The translations under genes were made by a program, and so were the position numbers. The notes under the pieces were generated by a model. It was given only the letters and a program-made list of their open reading frames with translations, made no database searches and had not been told where the DNA came from. 44,414 nucleotides of DNA. Source: a virus. Below, in pieces: positions 6,952-13,295 of this stretch (within the stretch, counting starts at the first letter, position 1; each line of letters opens with the position of its first letter). The stretch is taken from positions 1 through 44,414 of IMG/VR virus record IMGVR_UViG_3300032304_001914. The stretch is one strand, 5' to 3'.

Positions 6952-7203
6952 TTATCTTCTTTTATAAACGTAGGTTATTGTATCCCCTATCTTATATACA
7001 TCACTTCTTCTTGTCATTATCAATTTATCACAATCGGTTTTATAATTATATCTTTTACCAAATTCAATTGTGGATGGAGATTCTGTAATATACATCGTAT
7101 CAATTACACACTTCTTAACAATATCACCAGGTTCTATTGTGGGGTGTTTGTAACAGGATACAAAGATAGTGATTAAAGTTGAAAACCAAAATATTTTTTT
7201 CAT
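6952..7203 (-). CDS. Small putative lipoprotein
   Basis: 83 residues with a signal peptide ending in a lipobox-like IFVSC (Cys near residue 17), then a polar domain with two further Cys. The ATG overlaps the stop of the SGNH gene by 4 nt, so the two are coupled. A phage-encoded lipoprotein on the host surface suggests a role in superinfection exclusion or envelope change, but that is inference. Confidence 0.7.
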   Translation of the reverse strand: MKKIFWFSTLITIFVSCYKHPTIEPGDIVKKCVIDTMYITESPSTIEFGKRYNYKTDCDKLIMTRRSDVYKIGDTITYVYKRR

Positions 7204-7805
7204 TTTTCCATATTATTTATAACCCAAGTAGAAAATTTCTTATGCCCAGAAGGCGCAAAGTGAATTCCATCCCAAGTATCACTATAAAACATTGTAGTGT
7301 CCATAGGAATTATTTTACAATTCTTTAATCCAGTTTTTTCTTTAACCATTAGTTTTTGAAACTCAATGTATCTTCCAACACATCTCTTGGTTGTTTCTGC
7401 ATCATAGACAGTCTTTGTTGTTACTTGAGCCGGATTAAAACCCACAATTACAATAGGTTCAATTCCTCTTCTATTACAACTATCCACCATCATCTGAATG
7501 TTATTCACCGCCCCTTGTAAATCTACCATAGAAAACGCATCATTACATCCACCATAAATGAATACCTGAGAGAAAGCTGAATCTTTTTTAAAACAAGCAT
7601 TCATTGTCGTTCTCATATAATCCGTTCTAACACCACCTTTTGCTAGATTGAGACTTTGATATCCAAAATGTTTTGAAACTTGATCCTGCCACCCACCAGC
7701 AGCGCAGGTTAAACTATCACCGATATATAATACCCTACGTGGGGGTGTATATGACCAAGATGTCAATAATACAAATAATACTAAAAATACTAAAAATTTT
7801 TTCAT
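7200..7805 (-). CDS. Secreted SGNH/GDSL-type hydrolase
   Basis: 201 residues. Signal peptide MKKFLVFLVLFVLLTSWSY, then the SGNH blocks: IGDSL near residues 28-32 (catalytic Ser), GGVRTDYM (block II Gly), YGGCND near residue 86 (block III Asn) and DGIHFAPSGH near the C-terminus (Asp-His). It should be an esterase or lipase acting in the periplasm or outside the cell, perhaps on acetylated polysaccharide or lipids. Followed in the same transcript by a lipoprotein. Confidence 0.85.
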   Translation of the reverse strand: MKKFLVFLVLFVLLTSWSYTPPRRVLYIGDSLTCAAGGWQDQVSKHFGYQSLNLAKGGVRTDYMRTTMNACFKKDSAFSQVFIYGGCNDAFSMVDLQGAVNNIQMMVDSCNRRGIEPIVIVGFNPAQVTTKTVYDAETTKRCVGRYIEFQKLMVKEKTGLKNCKIIPMDTTMFYSDTWDGIHFAPSGHKKFSTWVINNMEK

Positions 7806-7837
7806 AAATTAAATTTAAAACAATGTTTATTTTTTGG

Positions 7838-7911
7838 TGGAGGATGTCGGCTTTGCTCCGACCACCTCTTGTGTGCAAAACAAGTGCTCTTGCTGAATGA
7901 GCTAATCCCCC
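7838..7911 (-). tRNA. tRNA-Ala(UGC)
   Basis: Acceptor GGGGGAT/ATCCTCC, D-arm AGCTC/GAGC, anticodon stem CTTGT/ACAAG with loop TTTGCAC (UGC). The T-stem GTCGG/CCGAC is perfect but its loop is AGCAAAG instead of TTCRANN, and the D-loop lacks GG, so the elbow contact may be altered. No CCA encoded. Confidence 0.85.
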
Positions 7912-7918
7912 TTTTTGT

Positions 7919-7993
7919 ATTATGTAATTGTGCTTAAATTTTAGACGTAAGGAAGCTATACACCAACCGACTTACTTTCTCCTATTACATAAT
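7919..7993. ncRNA. Stem-closed structured element
   Basis: A perfect 10-bp terminal stem ATTATGTAAT/ATTACATAAT (7919-7928 with 7984-7993) encloses GTAAG/CTTAC (7937-7941 with 7971-7975). tRNA-sized, between tRNA-Ala and the 7985 gene, whose last codons it overlaps. May be a processed spacer, a terminator-like fold or a small RNA. Confidence 0.35.
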
Positions 7994-8197
7994 TTTTCTC
8001 CATAATCCACCAGCCAAACATTTGAAATCATCAAAACTTGTTACTCTGATTGGGGAATCTTCATATTGCCATCTTTTACAAGTTATATGAATTTCACCAG
8101 TTATAAAGTCTTTTTTTAAGAAGGTATATAAACCATCACGAGACTTAATATGGATTTTATCCCCAGTTCTAAGATTTCTAAATTCGGACTGATTCAT
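7985..8197 (-). CDS. Hypothetical protein
   Basis: 70 residues, MNQSEFRNLRTGDKIHIKSRDG start; pattern of a small SH3-like or KOW-like beta barrel (LRTGDKI, then ITCKRW, then IRVTSFDDF). Located among tRNA genes and ending inside the stem-closed element. No family recognised. Another small gene at 15904 has the similar opening VVGDVIPN. Confidence 0.65.
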   Translation of the reverse strand: MNQSEFRNLRTGDKIHIKSRDGLYTFLKKDFITGEIHITCKRWQYEDSPIRVTSFDDFKCLAGGLWRKIM

Positions 8198-8216
8198 AAT
8201 GAATTTTTAAATTTGG

Positions 8217-8288
8217 AGCAGTAAGCGAGACTCGAACTCGCAACATCTTGTTTGGAAGACAAGAACTCTACCATTGAGCTATTACTGC
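8217..8288 (-). tRNA. tRNA-Gly(UCC)
   Basis: Acceptor GCAGTAA/TTACTGC, D-arm AGCTCAATGGTAGAGT, anticodon stem CTTGT/ACAAG with loop CTTCCAA (UCC), T-loop TTCGAGT. Canonical. Confidence 0.95.
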
Positions 8289-8296
8289 GATAATAG

Positions 8297-8382
8297 TGGG
8301 TGCCGAGGGATTCGAACCCCCAAGTTTAGCATGTAGCAACTGTTTTACAGACAGCTTCCTTCACCAATTTGGATAGACACCC
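8297..8382 (-). tRNA. tRNA-Tyr(GUA)
   Basis: Acceptor GGGTGTC/GGCACCC, anticodon stem CTGT/ACAG with loop CTGTAAA (GUA), long variable arm (class II, normal for bacterial Tyr), T-loop TTCGAAT. Confidence 0.94.
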
Positions 8383-8388
8383 TTTTAG

Positions 8389-8463
8389 TTGCAAGAGTGG
8401 GAGTCGAACCCACATGGTACGGCTTATGAGACCGAGCTGGAACCACCTCCAGTCCATCTTGCA
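8389..8463 (-). tRNA. tRNA-Met(CAU)
   Basis: Acceptor TGCAAGA/TCTTGCA, extended D-stem CTGGA/TCCAG, anticodon loop CTCATAA (CAU), T-arm GTGGG-TTCGACT-CCCAC. One of two CAU tRNAs here. Without modification data elongator Met, initiator and Ile(k2C-AU) cannot be told apart. Confidence 0.88.
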
Positions 8464-8472
8464 ATTTGTTTG

Positions 8473-8544
8473 ACGCAAGGGTGGGAATCGAACCCACAGC
8501 TTCTAGGTTATGAGCCTAGCGGACGACCGTTGCCCTTCCTTGCA
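8473..8544 (-). tRNA. tRNA with CAU anticodon (Met or Ile2)
   Basis: Acceptor TGCAAGG/CCTTGCG with T1-G72, anticodon stem CTAGG/CCTAG with loop CTCATAA (CAU), T-arm GTGGG-TTCGATT-CCCAC. Closely related in acceptor sequence to the neighbour at 8389. Could be the AUA-reading Ile tRNA if a lysidine synthase acts on it. Confidence 0.88.
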
Positions 8545-8554
8545 TAATGTTTTG

Positions 8555-8627
8555 TACACCATACGGGATTCAAACCCGTGACTCTTCCGTGAAAGGGAAG
8601 TGACTTAGATCACTTGTCGAATGGTGC
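8555..8627 (-). tRNA. tRNA-Glu(UUC)
   Basis: Acceptor GCACCAT/ATGGTGT, anticodon stem CTTCC/GGAAG with loop CTTTCAC (UUC), T-loop TTTGAAT. The D-loop lacks the usual GG. First tRNA downstream of the promoter at 8643-8674. Confidence 0.92.
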
Positions 8628-8642
8628 GTTTTTATTGTCTCA

Positions 8643-8674
8643 CAAAATTACGATTTGATTTTCTTAATTCCAAA
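8643..8674 (-). promoter_or_regulatory. Bacteroidetes-type promoter for a tRNA run
   Basis: On the minus strand TTTG (8674-8671), 20 nt, TAATTTTG (8650-8643), an exact TTTG/TAnnTTTG match. Transcription would begin just before tRNA-Glu and run through Met, Met, Tyr and Gly. Confidence 0.75.
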
Positions 8675-8695
8675 TCTTTTTTAAACTTTTTTTTG

Positions 8696-8978
8696 TACCC
8701 AGGGCGGGACTCGAACCCGCACGACCTTATTGGTCACAAGATTTTCTTACCACTATGGTTTTCACCACCTTTTCAGTTTGTGGTCTGGACTATACCTTAA
8801 CCATATCTTTCGACTTAGGTTCTCCGTGTCTAGTCTCTACACCTTTTCAATTTCTTGAACTTGGCTCGGTATTACCATTTTAAAGACTTCACCGAATTTA
8901 CGGAGTTCTACTTAAAGGTTTTCACCAATAGCACTCAAATTTTTAAGTCTTGCGTGGCTACCATTACACCACCTAGGC
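8696..8978 (-). tRNA. tRNA-Leu(UAA) interrupted by a group I intron
   Basis: Exons 8978-8945 and 8745-8696 join to a class II Leu tRNA. Acceptor GCCTAGG/CCTGGGT, D-arm GTGTAATGGTAGCCAC, anticodon stem CAAGA/TCTTG and loop CTTAAAA (UAA). The variable arm is GACC/GGTC and the T-arm GCGGG-TTCGAGT-CCCGC. The break falls after U34, the position of the tRNA-Leu(UAA) intron of cyanobacteria and plastids. Spliced length is 84 nt, with no CCA encoded. Confidence 0.93.
8746..8944 (-). other. Group I intron (IC3-like, 199 nt) in tRNA-Leu(UAA)
   Basis: The 5' exon ends in T and the intron ends in G, as in group I splicing. Inside are GGTAATACCGAGCCAAG, matching the P3-P6 core seen as GGCAATCCTGAGCCAA in cyanobacterial and plastid tRNA-Leu introns, and GGTGTAGAGACT, matching GGTGCAGAGACT. 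A P7/P8-like GGTATAGTCCAGACC follows. There is no ORF. It is close to the minimal intron size. Self-splicing is inferred from the conserved core. Confidence 0.9.
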
Positions 8979-8994
8979 AAAATTTAATACTTTT

Positions 8995-9129
8995 TTAATG
9001 TGGGGGAGTTGTATCCGTTAAGTCATCCCATATTCTACCTAACCAAGAGTTTGGATATTTCTTAACTACCCAATTACCAAAAATTGTTATAAGAATAAAT
9101 AAAACTATAAACACAATCCAATTAATCAT
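8995..9129 (-). CDS. Small membrane peptide
   Basis: 44 residues from ATG 9129, starting MINWIVFIVLFILITIFG (one strong transmembrane helix) and ending in a polar WDDLTDTTPPH tail. Lies between two tRNA genes. Upstream at about 9150-9200 is a motif TTGGAACTAAATG then GGTTTAT, shared with the 15254 gene, so it is probably expressed separately. Function unknown. Confidence 0.6.
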   Translation of the reverse strand: MINWIVFIVLFILITIFGNWVVKKYPNSWLGRIWDDLTDTTPPH

Positions 9130-9205
9130 AATCTTTTTTTAATTTAAGTTACATTATTATAAACCAACCTTCATCTCATTTAGTTCCAACTTTTAAAACT
9201 TTTTT

Positions 9206-9291
9206 TAACCAGTGTAGGATTCGAACCTACATCTCCCATTCTAAAAATAGGTTGCTACCCAAGGTGGTATTCATTCCCACTTACACCAACT
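9206..9291 (-). tRNA. tRNA-like gene, possible UUA anticodon
   Basis: 86 nt. T-arm GTAGG-TTCGAAT-CCTAC is perfect; acceptor AGTTGGT/ACTGGTT has four wobble pairs. The best 5-bp, 7-nt hairpin is CCTAT-TTTTAGA-ATGGG, giving anticodon UUA, which would read UAA stop codons. The D region is then 33 nt, too long, so an alternative class II fold with another anticodon is possible. Treat the anticodon as unsettled. Confidence 0.5.
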
Positions 9292-9308
9292 GATTAATTA
9301 AAGTATTG

Positions 9309-9382
9309 CGAGCTATAGGGGATTTGAACCCCTGTTCTCCACCGTGACAGGGTGGCATGTTCGACCACTACACCAATAGCCC
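9309..9382 (-). tRNA. tRNA-Asp(GUC)
   Basis: Acceptor GGGCTAT/ATAGCTC, anticodon stem CCACC/GGTGG with loop CTGTCAC (GUC), T-arm AGGGG-TTCAAAT-CCCCT, discriminator G as expected for Asp. Confidence 0.95.
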
Positions 9383-9431
9383 TTTAATATTTTTCCCTCA
9401 ATTTCAATGAACATCACAAAAGTAGGTAATC

Positions 9432-9911
9432 TTATCCAATTTTCCAAGCTCCATAGATAGTTTTTTTTCTCTTTGTTGCATCATCTGGATTTCCAATCAC
9501 CACCCCATCTTTAATTGTAAAAGCGTGACCTTTGACTGTGACTATGTAAGTTCCTTTAGGATAATCCTCCAAAAACTTTGCTGTTGTCATATTTCTCAAA
9601 GTGTTTACACCTTTAACCTTAATCCAATAAGAAAGGTTCACATCTTTTTTTATTATTTGAACTTTTTTCCTATTAATTCTAATTCCTTTACTTTCCAAAG
9701 TCCTCATTATCAAACTAAAACAATAAGTTCCTTGTCCGTTTTTTCTTCCAAATATTTCAGCAACCTTTTTGTGAGCAAAATCATAAGTCACGTTGAAAGC
9801 TGAAGCAAAAGCTCTAACTACACAATCGTTTGTTTCAGACTTTGCAAGCCCTGAATCATTAATCCCTTTTATGGCGACCGAAGATGATATGTATGGTGTT
9901 TGTTTTCTCAT
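9432..9911 (-). CDS. Papain-fold-like cysteine peptidase or related protein
   Basis: 159 residues. SETNDCVVRAFASAF near residues 25-39 has the Asn-Asp-Cys start of a catalytic helix. KGTYIVTVKGHAFTIKDGVVIGN near residues 119-141 gives a His on a beta hairpin, then an Asn/Asp. This is the C39/papain-like layout seen in many small phage proteins. A host-type promoter at 9916-9946 puts the -7 box 4 nt before the ATG, so the mRNA may be leaderless. Catalytic activity is inferred. Confidence 0.65.
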   Translation of the reverse strand: MRKQTPYISSSVAIKGINDSGLAKSETNDCVVRAFASAFNVTYDFAHKKVAEIFGRKNGQGTYCFSLIMRTLESKGIRINRKKVQIIKKDVNLSYWIKVKGVNTLRNMTTAKFLEDYPKGTYIVTVKGHAFTIKDGVVIGNPDDATKRKKTIYGAWKIG

Positions 9912-9915
9912 ACCA

Positions 9916-9946
9916 CAAAGTTACAAAACCATTCCGAATTTCCAAA
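9916..9946 (-). promoter_or_regulatory. Bacteroidetes-type promoter
   Basis: Minus strand TTTG (9946-9943), 19 nt, TAACTTTG (9923-9916). The ATG at 9911 follows almost at once, predicting a leaderless or nearly leaderless transcript. Confidence 0.65.
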
Positions 9947-9960
9947 CTCTGTGACAAAAA

Positions 9961-9990
9961 AAATCCATCTTTTTTTAGGAAGATGGATTT
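9961..9990. terminator. Hairpin terminator, bidirectional
   Basis: AAATCCATCT and AGATGGATTT form a perfect 10-bp stem around a T-rich loop. It separates the minus-strand gene at 10151 from the 9911 promoter. The remaining 9991-10150 spacer holds short inverted repeats (CAATC/GATTG) but no gene I can support. Confidence 0.65.
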
Positions 9991-10150
9991 GATTTTATTA
10001 ACAATTAAAACCTTATATCATACCATCTCAATCCGAGGATTTCTACCCTCAGCTCCAGTCGTTAAGTCCATATAGAGATTGTGTTTCATTTGTGAAGTTT
10101 TTACTATTTTTTTATTAAATATAACGATATAATACAAAAGGTCAAGTTGG

Positions 10151-10468
10151 TTACAAAAATTGTGAAATAATTTGTGCTATTTTATATCCAGTGAATGCTC
10201 CCAATGCCGCTGAACCAGGTAAAACAATAAATTTACCAAAATTACTTTCATATTTTGCACGATTAACAATATAAGATATTAAGATATAATATAAGAAAAA
10301 ATTAATCAATACGGCAAGATCAATTTCTTTGGCCATAAACACAACTATTGAGTTACCAAAGAAACCCCAACTGAAGTTAATCAATGTTTCTCTTATTAAT
10401 TCACTAACAGATGTCTTAGCATCGGCTACCTTAATTTCTTTTGTAAATATATTTTTTTTCTTTTTCAT
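10151..10468 (-). CDS. Small membrane protein
   Basis: 105 residues: basic start MKKKKNIFTKEIKVADAKTS, then hydrophobic stretches near residues 32-47, 50-66 and 84-96. Followed on the same strand by no close gene; its start is 2 nt from the 10471 gene, so the two are in one operon. No family recognised. Confidence 0.65.
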   Translation of the reverse strand: MKKKKNIFTKEIKVADAKTSVSELIRETLINFSWGFFGNSIVVFMAKEIDLAVLINFFLYYILISYIVNRAKYESNFGKFIVLPGSAALGAFTGYKIAQIISQFL

Positions 10469-10470
10469 AA

Positions 10471-10710
10471 CTAATCTAAAATATCACCAAATCCGTTCTC
10501 ATCATTTATGTCTTTTATTTTTATTTTAGTACTCCATGACAATTTAAAATAATTAGTTTTTGATATTTCATCATATTGATTAAAACAAAATGCAGATAAT
10601 GGGTACATACTTTCTATATCTATTTCATCAACAATAAGTTCAATAATTATTTTATCTCCTTTTTTAATTGTTTCATCTTTCAATGCTTTTAATACGCCTA
10701 TTGTTTTCAT
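10471..10710 (-). CDS. Hypothetical protein with DENGFGDIL tail
   Basis: 79 residues starting MKTIGVLKALKDETIKKGD; looks like a small beta-rich domain (GDKIIIELIVDEI) followed by a flexible tail. The last ten residues DENGFGDILD are almost identical to the tail of the next gene (10726), although the bodies are unrelated. The tail is encoded by a 29-bp exact repeat. Part of a minus-strand operon 12270 to 10151. Confidence 0.7.
   Translation of the reverse strand: MKTIGVLKALKDETIKKGDKIIIELIVDEIDIESMYPLSAFCFNQYDEISKTNYFKLSWSTKIKIKDINDENGFGDILD
10475..10503. repeat. 29-bp direct repeat, copy 1
   Basis: Identical to 10730-10758. Both copies encode the C-terminal DENGFGDIL of adjacent genes, so the repeat is coding and in frame in each. 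Confidence 0.85.
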
Positions 10711-10725
10711 ATTATTATCTTTTTT

Positions 10726-11241
10726 TTATTCTAAAATATCACCAAATCCGTTCTCATCCAACCAATCTCTATCGTCATCAATTTCTTTTAATTCATATTC
10801 AAACGCGAATATATTACATACAACATCCTCAGCACTTGAAAAAGTTTCGTGAATGAAATCAAAATCATCTGGTTCTAATTGAAACTTTTCTTTATTTAAA
10901 CATTTGAATAATTCCTTTGATGTTTTGAAAACATTTGGAGTTGTATAAGTTTTTAATCTACCATCCATTTCCATATGTTCAAATTTCTTATAGAATTTAT
11001 CATTAAACACCAAGATGTTTTCAGTTCCCCATTCATTTAGAACTTGCATTATAAATGTTTTTAATCCTTGAAAACAAGCTGTACGATAGTCATCGAATTG
11101 TTGTTGAATGGAGACATCCCCAAATTCAACTTCACTTGTTTCTTTTTCGTGTTCGGCAATTTTATCCAATGCCATTAGTTGGAGTTGTTCCCAAGTTGTA
11201 TCATAGGGTTTATAGAAATTTACAATTACCATTGGTGTCAT
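10726..11241 (-). CDS. Hypothetical protein with DENGFGDIL tail
   Basis: 171 residues, MTPMVIVNFYKPYDTTWEQ start (internal ATG at residue 4 possible), acidic, mostly helical by eye, ending in WLDENGFGDILE. The tail is shared with the 10471 protein. Body not recognised. The shared tail suggests that both proteins dock on one partner, for example a clamp or polymerase, but this is inference. Confidence 0.7.
   Translation of the reverse strand: MTPMVIVNFYKPYDTTWEQLQLMALDKIAEHEKETSEVEFGDVSIQQQFDDYRTACFQGLKTFIMQVLNEWGTENILVFNDKFYKKFEHMEMDGRLKTYTTPNVFKTSKELFKCLNKEKFQLEPDDFDFIHETFSSAEDVVCNIFAFEYELKEIDDDRDWLDENGFGDILE
10730..10758. repeat. 29-bp direct repeat, copy 2
   Basis: Identical to 10475-10503; encodes the tail of the 10726 gene. 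Confidence 0.85.
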
Positions 11242-11250
11242 ATTTTTTTG

Positions 11251-11634
11251 TTAAATAAATTCATTTTTATAAGTATGAAACTCAGTATCAAATTGACTAT
11301 AATCTTCAAATAATTCTTCCCCAATTTGGATATCTTTATTTGAAATTATTATTTCCCCCACAACATCTAAATTTGGATTGTAACTATGATTAATAAAGTT
11401 AGTTAAGTCACAAGAGGAATAATAAAACCCATCATCTTCCTTCCACCCATATTTTTCAAAAAATTCTTTTTGAGCTTCGTTCAATTTATTGAATGTCGTT
11501 TCATCCATTTTAATATCCACACCTTCCACGAATTCCCAAACTATAGTTCCTTTTGGGATAAATTCTTTTGTGAATAAACCTAAGTCCATTTCAGGATTAG
11601 TTGCTATTTTAACTTCTACTTTATATAAAAACAT
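11251..11634 (-). CDS. SET-domain protein (putative lysine methyltransferase)
   Basis: 127 residues, a minimal SET domain. GLFTKEFIPKGTIVWEF at about 19-35 matches the N-terminal GxxA..I..G strand. FINHSYNPN at 80-88 is the NHSxNPN motif that binds S-adenosylmethionine, and IQIGEELFEDY at 102-112 is the GEEL..DY motif with the catalytic Tyr. Small viral and bacterial SET proteins have this size. The target is unknown; host ribosomal, chromatin or RNA polymerase proteins are possible. It sits in a minus-strand operon of hypothetical genes. Confidence 0.85.
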   Translation of the reverse strand: MFLYKVEVKIATNPEMDLGLFTKEFIPKGTIVWEFVEGVDIKMDETTFNKLNEAQKEFFEKYGWKEDDGFYYSSCDLTNFINHSYNPNLDVVGEIIISNKDIQIGEELFEDYSQFDTEFHTYKNEFI

Positions 11635-11637
11635 ATC

Positions 11638-12270
11638 TTAATTATTATCATAAAACATATAATCAGAATCCTCAGTTTGCCATTTATCGAACCCCTCACA
11701 ATTATAATAATCCTTATTCACCAAATAATCTGGCTTCTCAGGGAAAGATTTTGTGACAAAGGATGGTTCTGACCATTTTATTCTATTATTTGGTTGTAGG
11801 GCAATCTGGCCATTATTCAGTAGTATTATGTGGTGGGACTTATGTTCCATTGGATCCTCAGCCAAAGTAAAATCACTATTCAAATCATTGGACCCCCAAT
11901 TTATTGTGGCATAATAACTCCCATCATACCATTTCTTATCTTTCATAAAGACTGAAACTCTGGTATCATAGATATAACTTAAATGATGTACCGAGAAATT
12001 ATATGAAAAACAATTCCATATTTGAAGATAATGGAATGGTAAATCAACATCAGGTGATTTGGGTTCAGTTAATAATGCGTGAGATGGAAGTTTATCCCTC
12101 ATAACCCCATTATTAAATAACACTTGGAATAGTGCCGCTTGTCCTGGTAAACATCTAATTGAGATTATAACACCCTCAGTAAATTCACCAAATCCCTTCT
12201 TATTTTGATATAGATATTCATTTCGAACATATACCTTTAAGGGGAAAAAATTACTTTCAATATAAGCCAT
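11638..12270 (-). CDS. Conserved phage hypothetical protein
   Basis: 210 residues. FFPLKVYVRNEYLYQNKKGFGEF, later LQIWNCFSYNF, KDKKWYDGSYYATI and LQPNNRIKWSEPS. I recognise this sequence pattern from tailed phages of aquatic bacteria, where it has no function assigned. Rich in Trp, Tyr and Phe, so probably a beta-rich globular protein. Three nt from the SET gene and 2 nt from the 12273 gene, so co-transcribed. Confidence 0.75.
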   Translation of the reverse strand: MAYIESNFFPLKVYVRNEYLYQNKKGFGEFTEGVIISIRCLPGQAALFQVLFNNGVMRDKLPSHALLTEPKSPDVDLPFHYLQIWNCFSYNFSVHHLSYIYDTRVSVFMKDKKWYDGSYYATINWGSNDLNSDFTLAEDPMEHKSHHIILLNNGQIALQPNNRIKWSEPSFVTKSFPEKPDYLVNKDYYNCEGFDKWQTEDSDYMFYDNN

Positions 12271-12272
12271 AA

Positions 12273-12593
12273 TTAATTTGTTGGTATGTCATTTGTTCCA
12301 TACTCTCTTATCAAATAGTCGGTAAAATCTTCCACTTTGTCAACATTAACTTCAATTTCATCATACCAAATCTTTTTTTCAATATTTTCATACAACCACC
12401 AACCAACTAAATCCTGTATCCATCCGTATTGTTCGTCTTTTTCTTTTCTGAGGATGGTCGGAATGGACTTCTCAAGTTGCGAAATGGTGTTGTCAAAGTC
12501 AAGTAAATCAACTCCCATAGTATAGAGCTTGTGTACCTTCTCATCTTGTTCCTTGATTTTTGTTAATGTTTCGATTATGTAATCCCTTACCAT
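12273..12593 (-). CDS. Hypothetical protein
   Basis: 106 residues from ATG 12593 (MVRDYIIETLTKIKEQDEK). The open frame runs further upstream into the tRNA-Trp gene, which makes the longer start unlikely. Helical and acidic, with a WIQDLVGWWLYENIEKK segment. Probable first gene of the operon that includes the SET protein. Confidence 0.7.
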   Translation of the reverse strand: MVRDYIIETLTKIKEQDEKVHKLYTMGVDLLDFDNTISQLEKSIPTILRKEKDEQYGWIQDLVGWWLYENIEKKIWYDEIEVNVDKVEDFTDYLIREYGTNDIPTN

Positions 12594-12624
12594 AATAAAT
12601 AGTTTTAATTGTTGATAAAATTTG

Positions 12625-12699
12625 CGAGAACGATAGGACTCGAACCTATAACCTGTGGGTCTGGAATCCACTGCTCTAATCCAATTGAGCTACATTCCC
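12625..12699 (-). tRNA. tRNA-Trp(CCA)
   Basis: Acceptor GGGAATG/CGTTCTC, D-arm AGCTCAATTGGATTAGAGC, anticodon loop TTCCAGA (CCA) on stem GTGG/CCAC, T-arm ATAGG-TTCGAGT-CCTAT, discriminator G. Confidence 0.93.
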
Positions 12700-12708
12700 A
12701 TATGTTTG

Positions 12709-12793
12709 AGGTCGGGGAGGGATTCGAACCCACGATGAATTTTCATTCGATAGTTTTGCAGACTAGTGCCTTAACCAACTCGGCCACCCAACC
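12709..12793 (-). tRNA. tRNA-Cys(GCA)
   Basis: Acceptor GGTTGGG/CCCGACC, D-arm GGCCGAGTTGGTTAAGGC, anticodon loop CTGCAAA (GCA), T-loop TTCGAAT. It has an 18-nt variable arm (GAATGAAAATTCATC), longer than in most bacterial Cys tRNAs. Confidence 0.9.
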
Positions 12794-12810
12794 CTATTGT
12801 TTTTTAATCC

Positions 12811-13005
12811 CCCAACTTCACCCCACTCGTCAGTGGGGGATAGGTTGAGTTAAGCTTCCTAACTTATACCTTGGGCTATTCGTTTACAAGCAACAAGACC
12901 ACAGAAGTGAGCAGTTCTTCATGGGATGCCTCGTGGTACTATTATAACGTAAAGAACAATTACCTACTAGCACCTCACACCGAAATTGTAGGCAGGCTCG
13001 GTCCC
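12811..13005 (+). ncRNA. Structured noncoding region with a pseudoknot
   Basis: About 195 nt without a convincing gene. Helices read on the plus strand are AACTTCACC/GGTTGAGTT closing CCACT/AGTGG, AGTTA/TAACT, CTTG/CAAG, and ACCAC/GTGGT around GAAG/CTTC. At the end is an H-type pseudoknot: CCTAC (12963-12967) with GTAGG (12988-12992) crossed by ACCGA (12979-12983) with TCGGT (12998-13002). Strand is uncertain. It does not match a tmRNA by ends. No family recognised. Confidence 0.5.
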
Positions 13006-13021
13006 TTAATTGTTCAAATCT

Positions 13022-13273
13022 TTATTTCACAACTGTTTGTATTTCCAAATTTTTGCGGTGTTTTCCATTTATTTTTTTATGACTCACAGAACCATCACAA
13101 GTTGTGAAATACTTGTACCCCTCGTCCCAAAATCGATAGACCTTACATCCATCAACTTCAAATAGAAACTCAACGTTATAATTCGCATTATTTGTTTTTA
13201 GTTCTTCTATACCTTCTCTTCGACAACTAAGGAATAATACAGAAATTAATCCAAGGAATAATATTTTTTTCAT
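13022..13273 (-). CDS. Small lipoprotein, DUF4884-like
   Basis: 83 residues. Signal peptide MKKILFLGLISVLFLSC with a lipobox ending at Cys17, then VEFLFEVDGCKVYRFWDEG and FTTCDGS. The DGCKVYRFxDxGxxxYFTTC pattern is that of small Bacteroidetes and Bacteroidetes-phage lipoproteins (DUF4884). It would be anchored in the host envelope. Function unknown. Confidence 0.75.
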   Translation of the reverse strand: MKKILFLGLISVLFLSCRREGIEELKTNNANYNVEFLFEVDGCKVYRFWDEGYKYFTTCDGSVSHKKINGKHRKNLEIQTVVK

Positions 13274-13295
13274 TTTTATTATATTTTTATGTTAG

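Noticed and set aside
8473-8544. Initiator tRNA call for the second CAU tRNA
   Set aside because: No C1-A72 mismatch or three G-C pairs in the anticodon stem; left as Met or Ile2.
12871-13107. Plus-strand ORF reading KNNYLLAPH, similar to a tmRNA tag
   Set aside because: No stop after the tag, no tRNA-like ends with acceptor pairing and no CCA; the region is better described as a structured RNA of unknown type.
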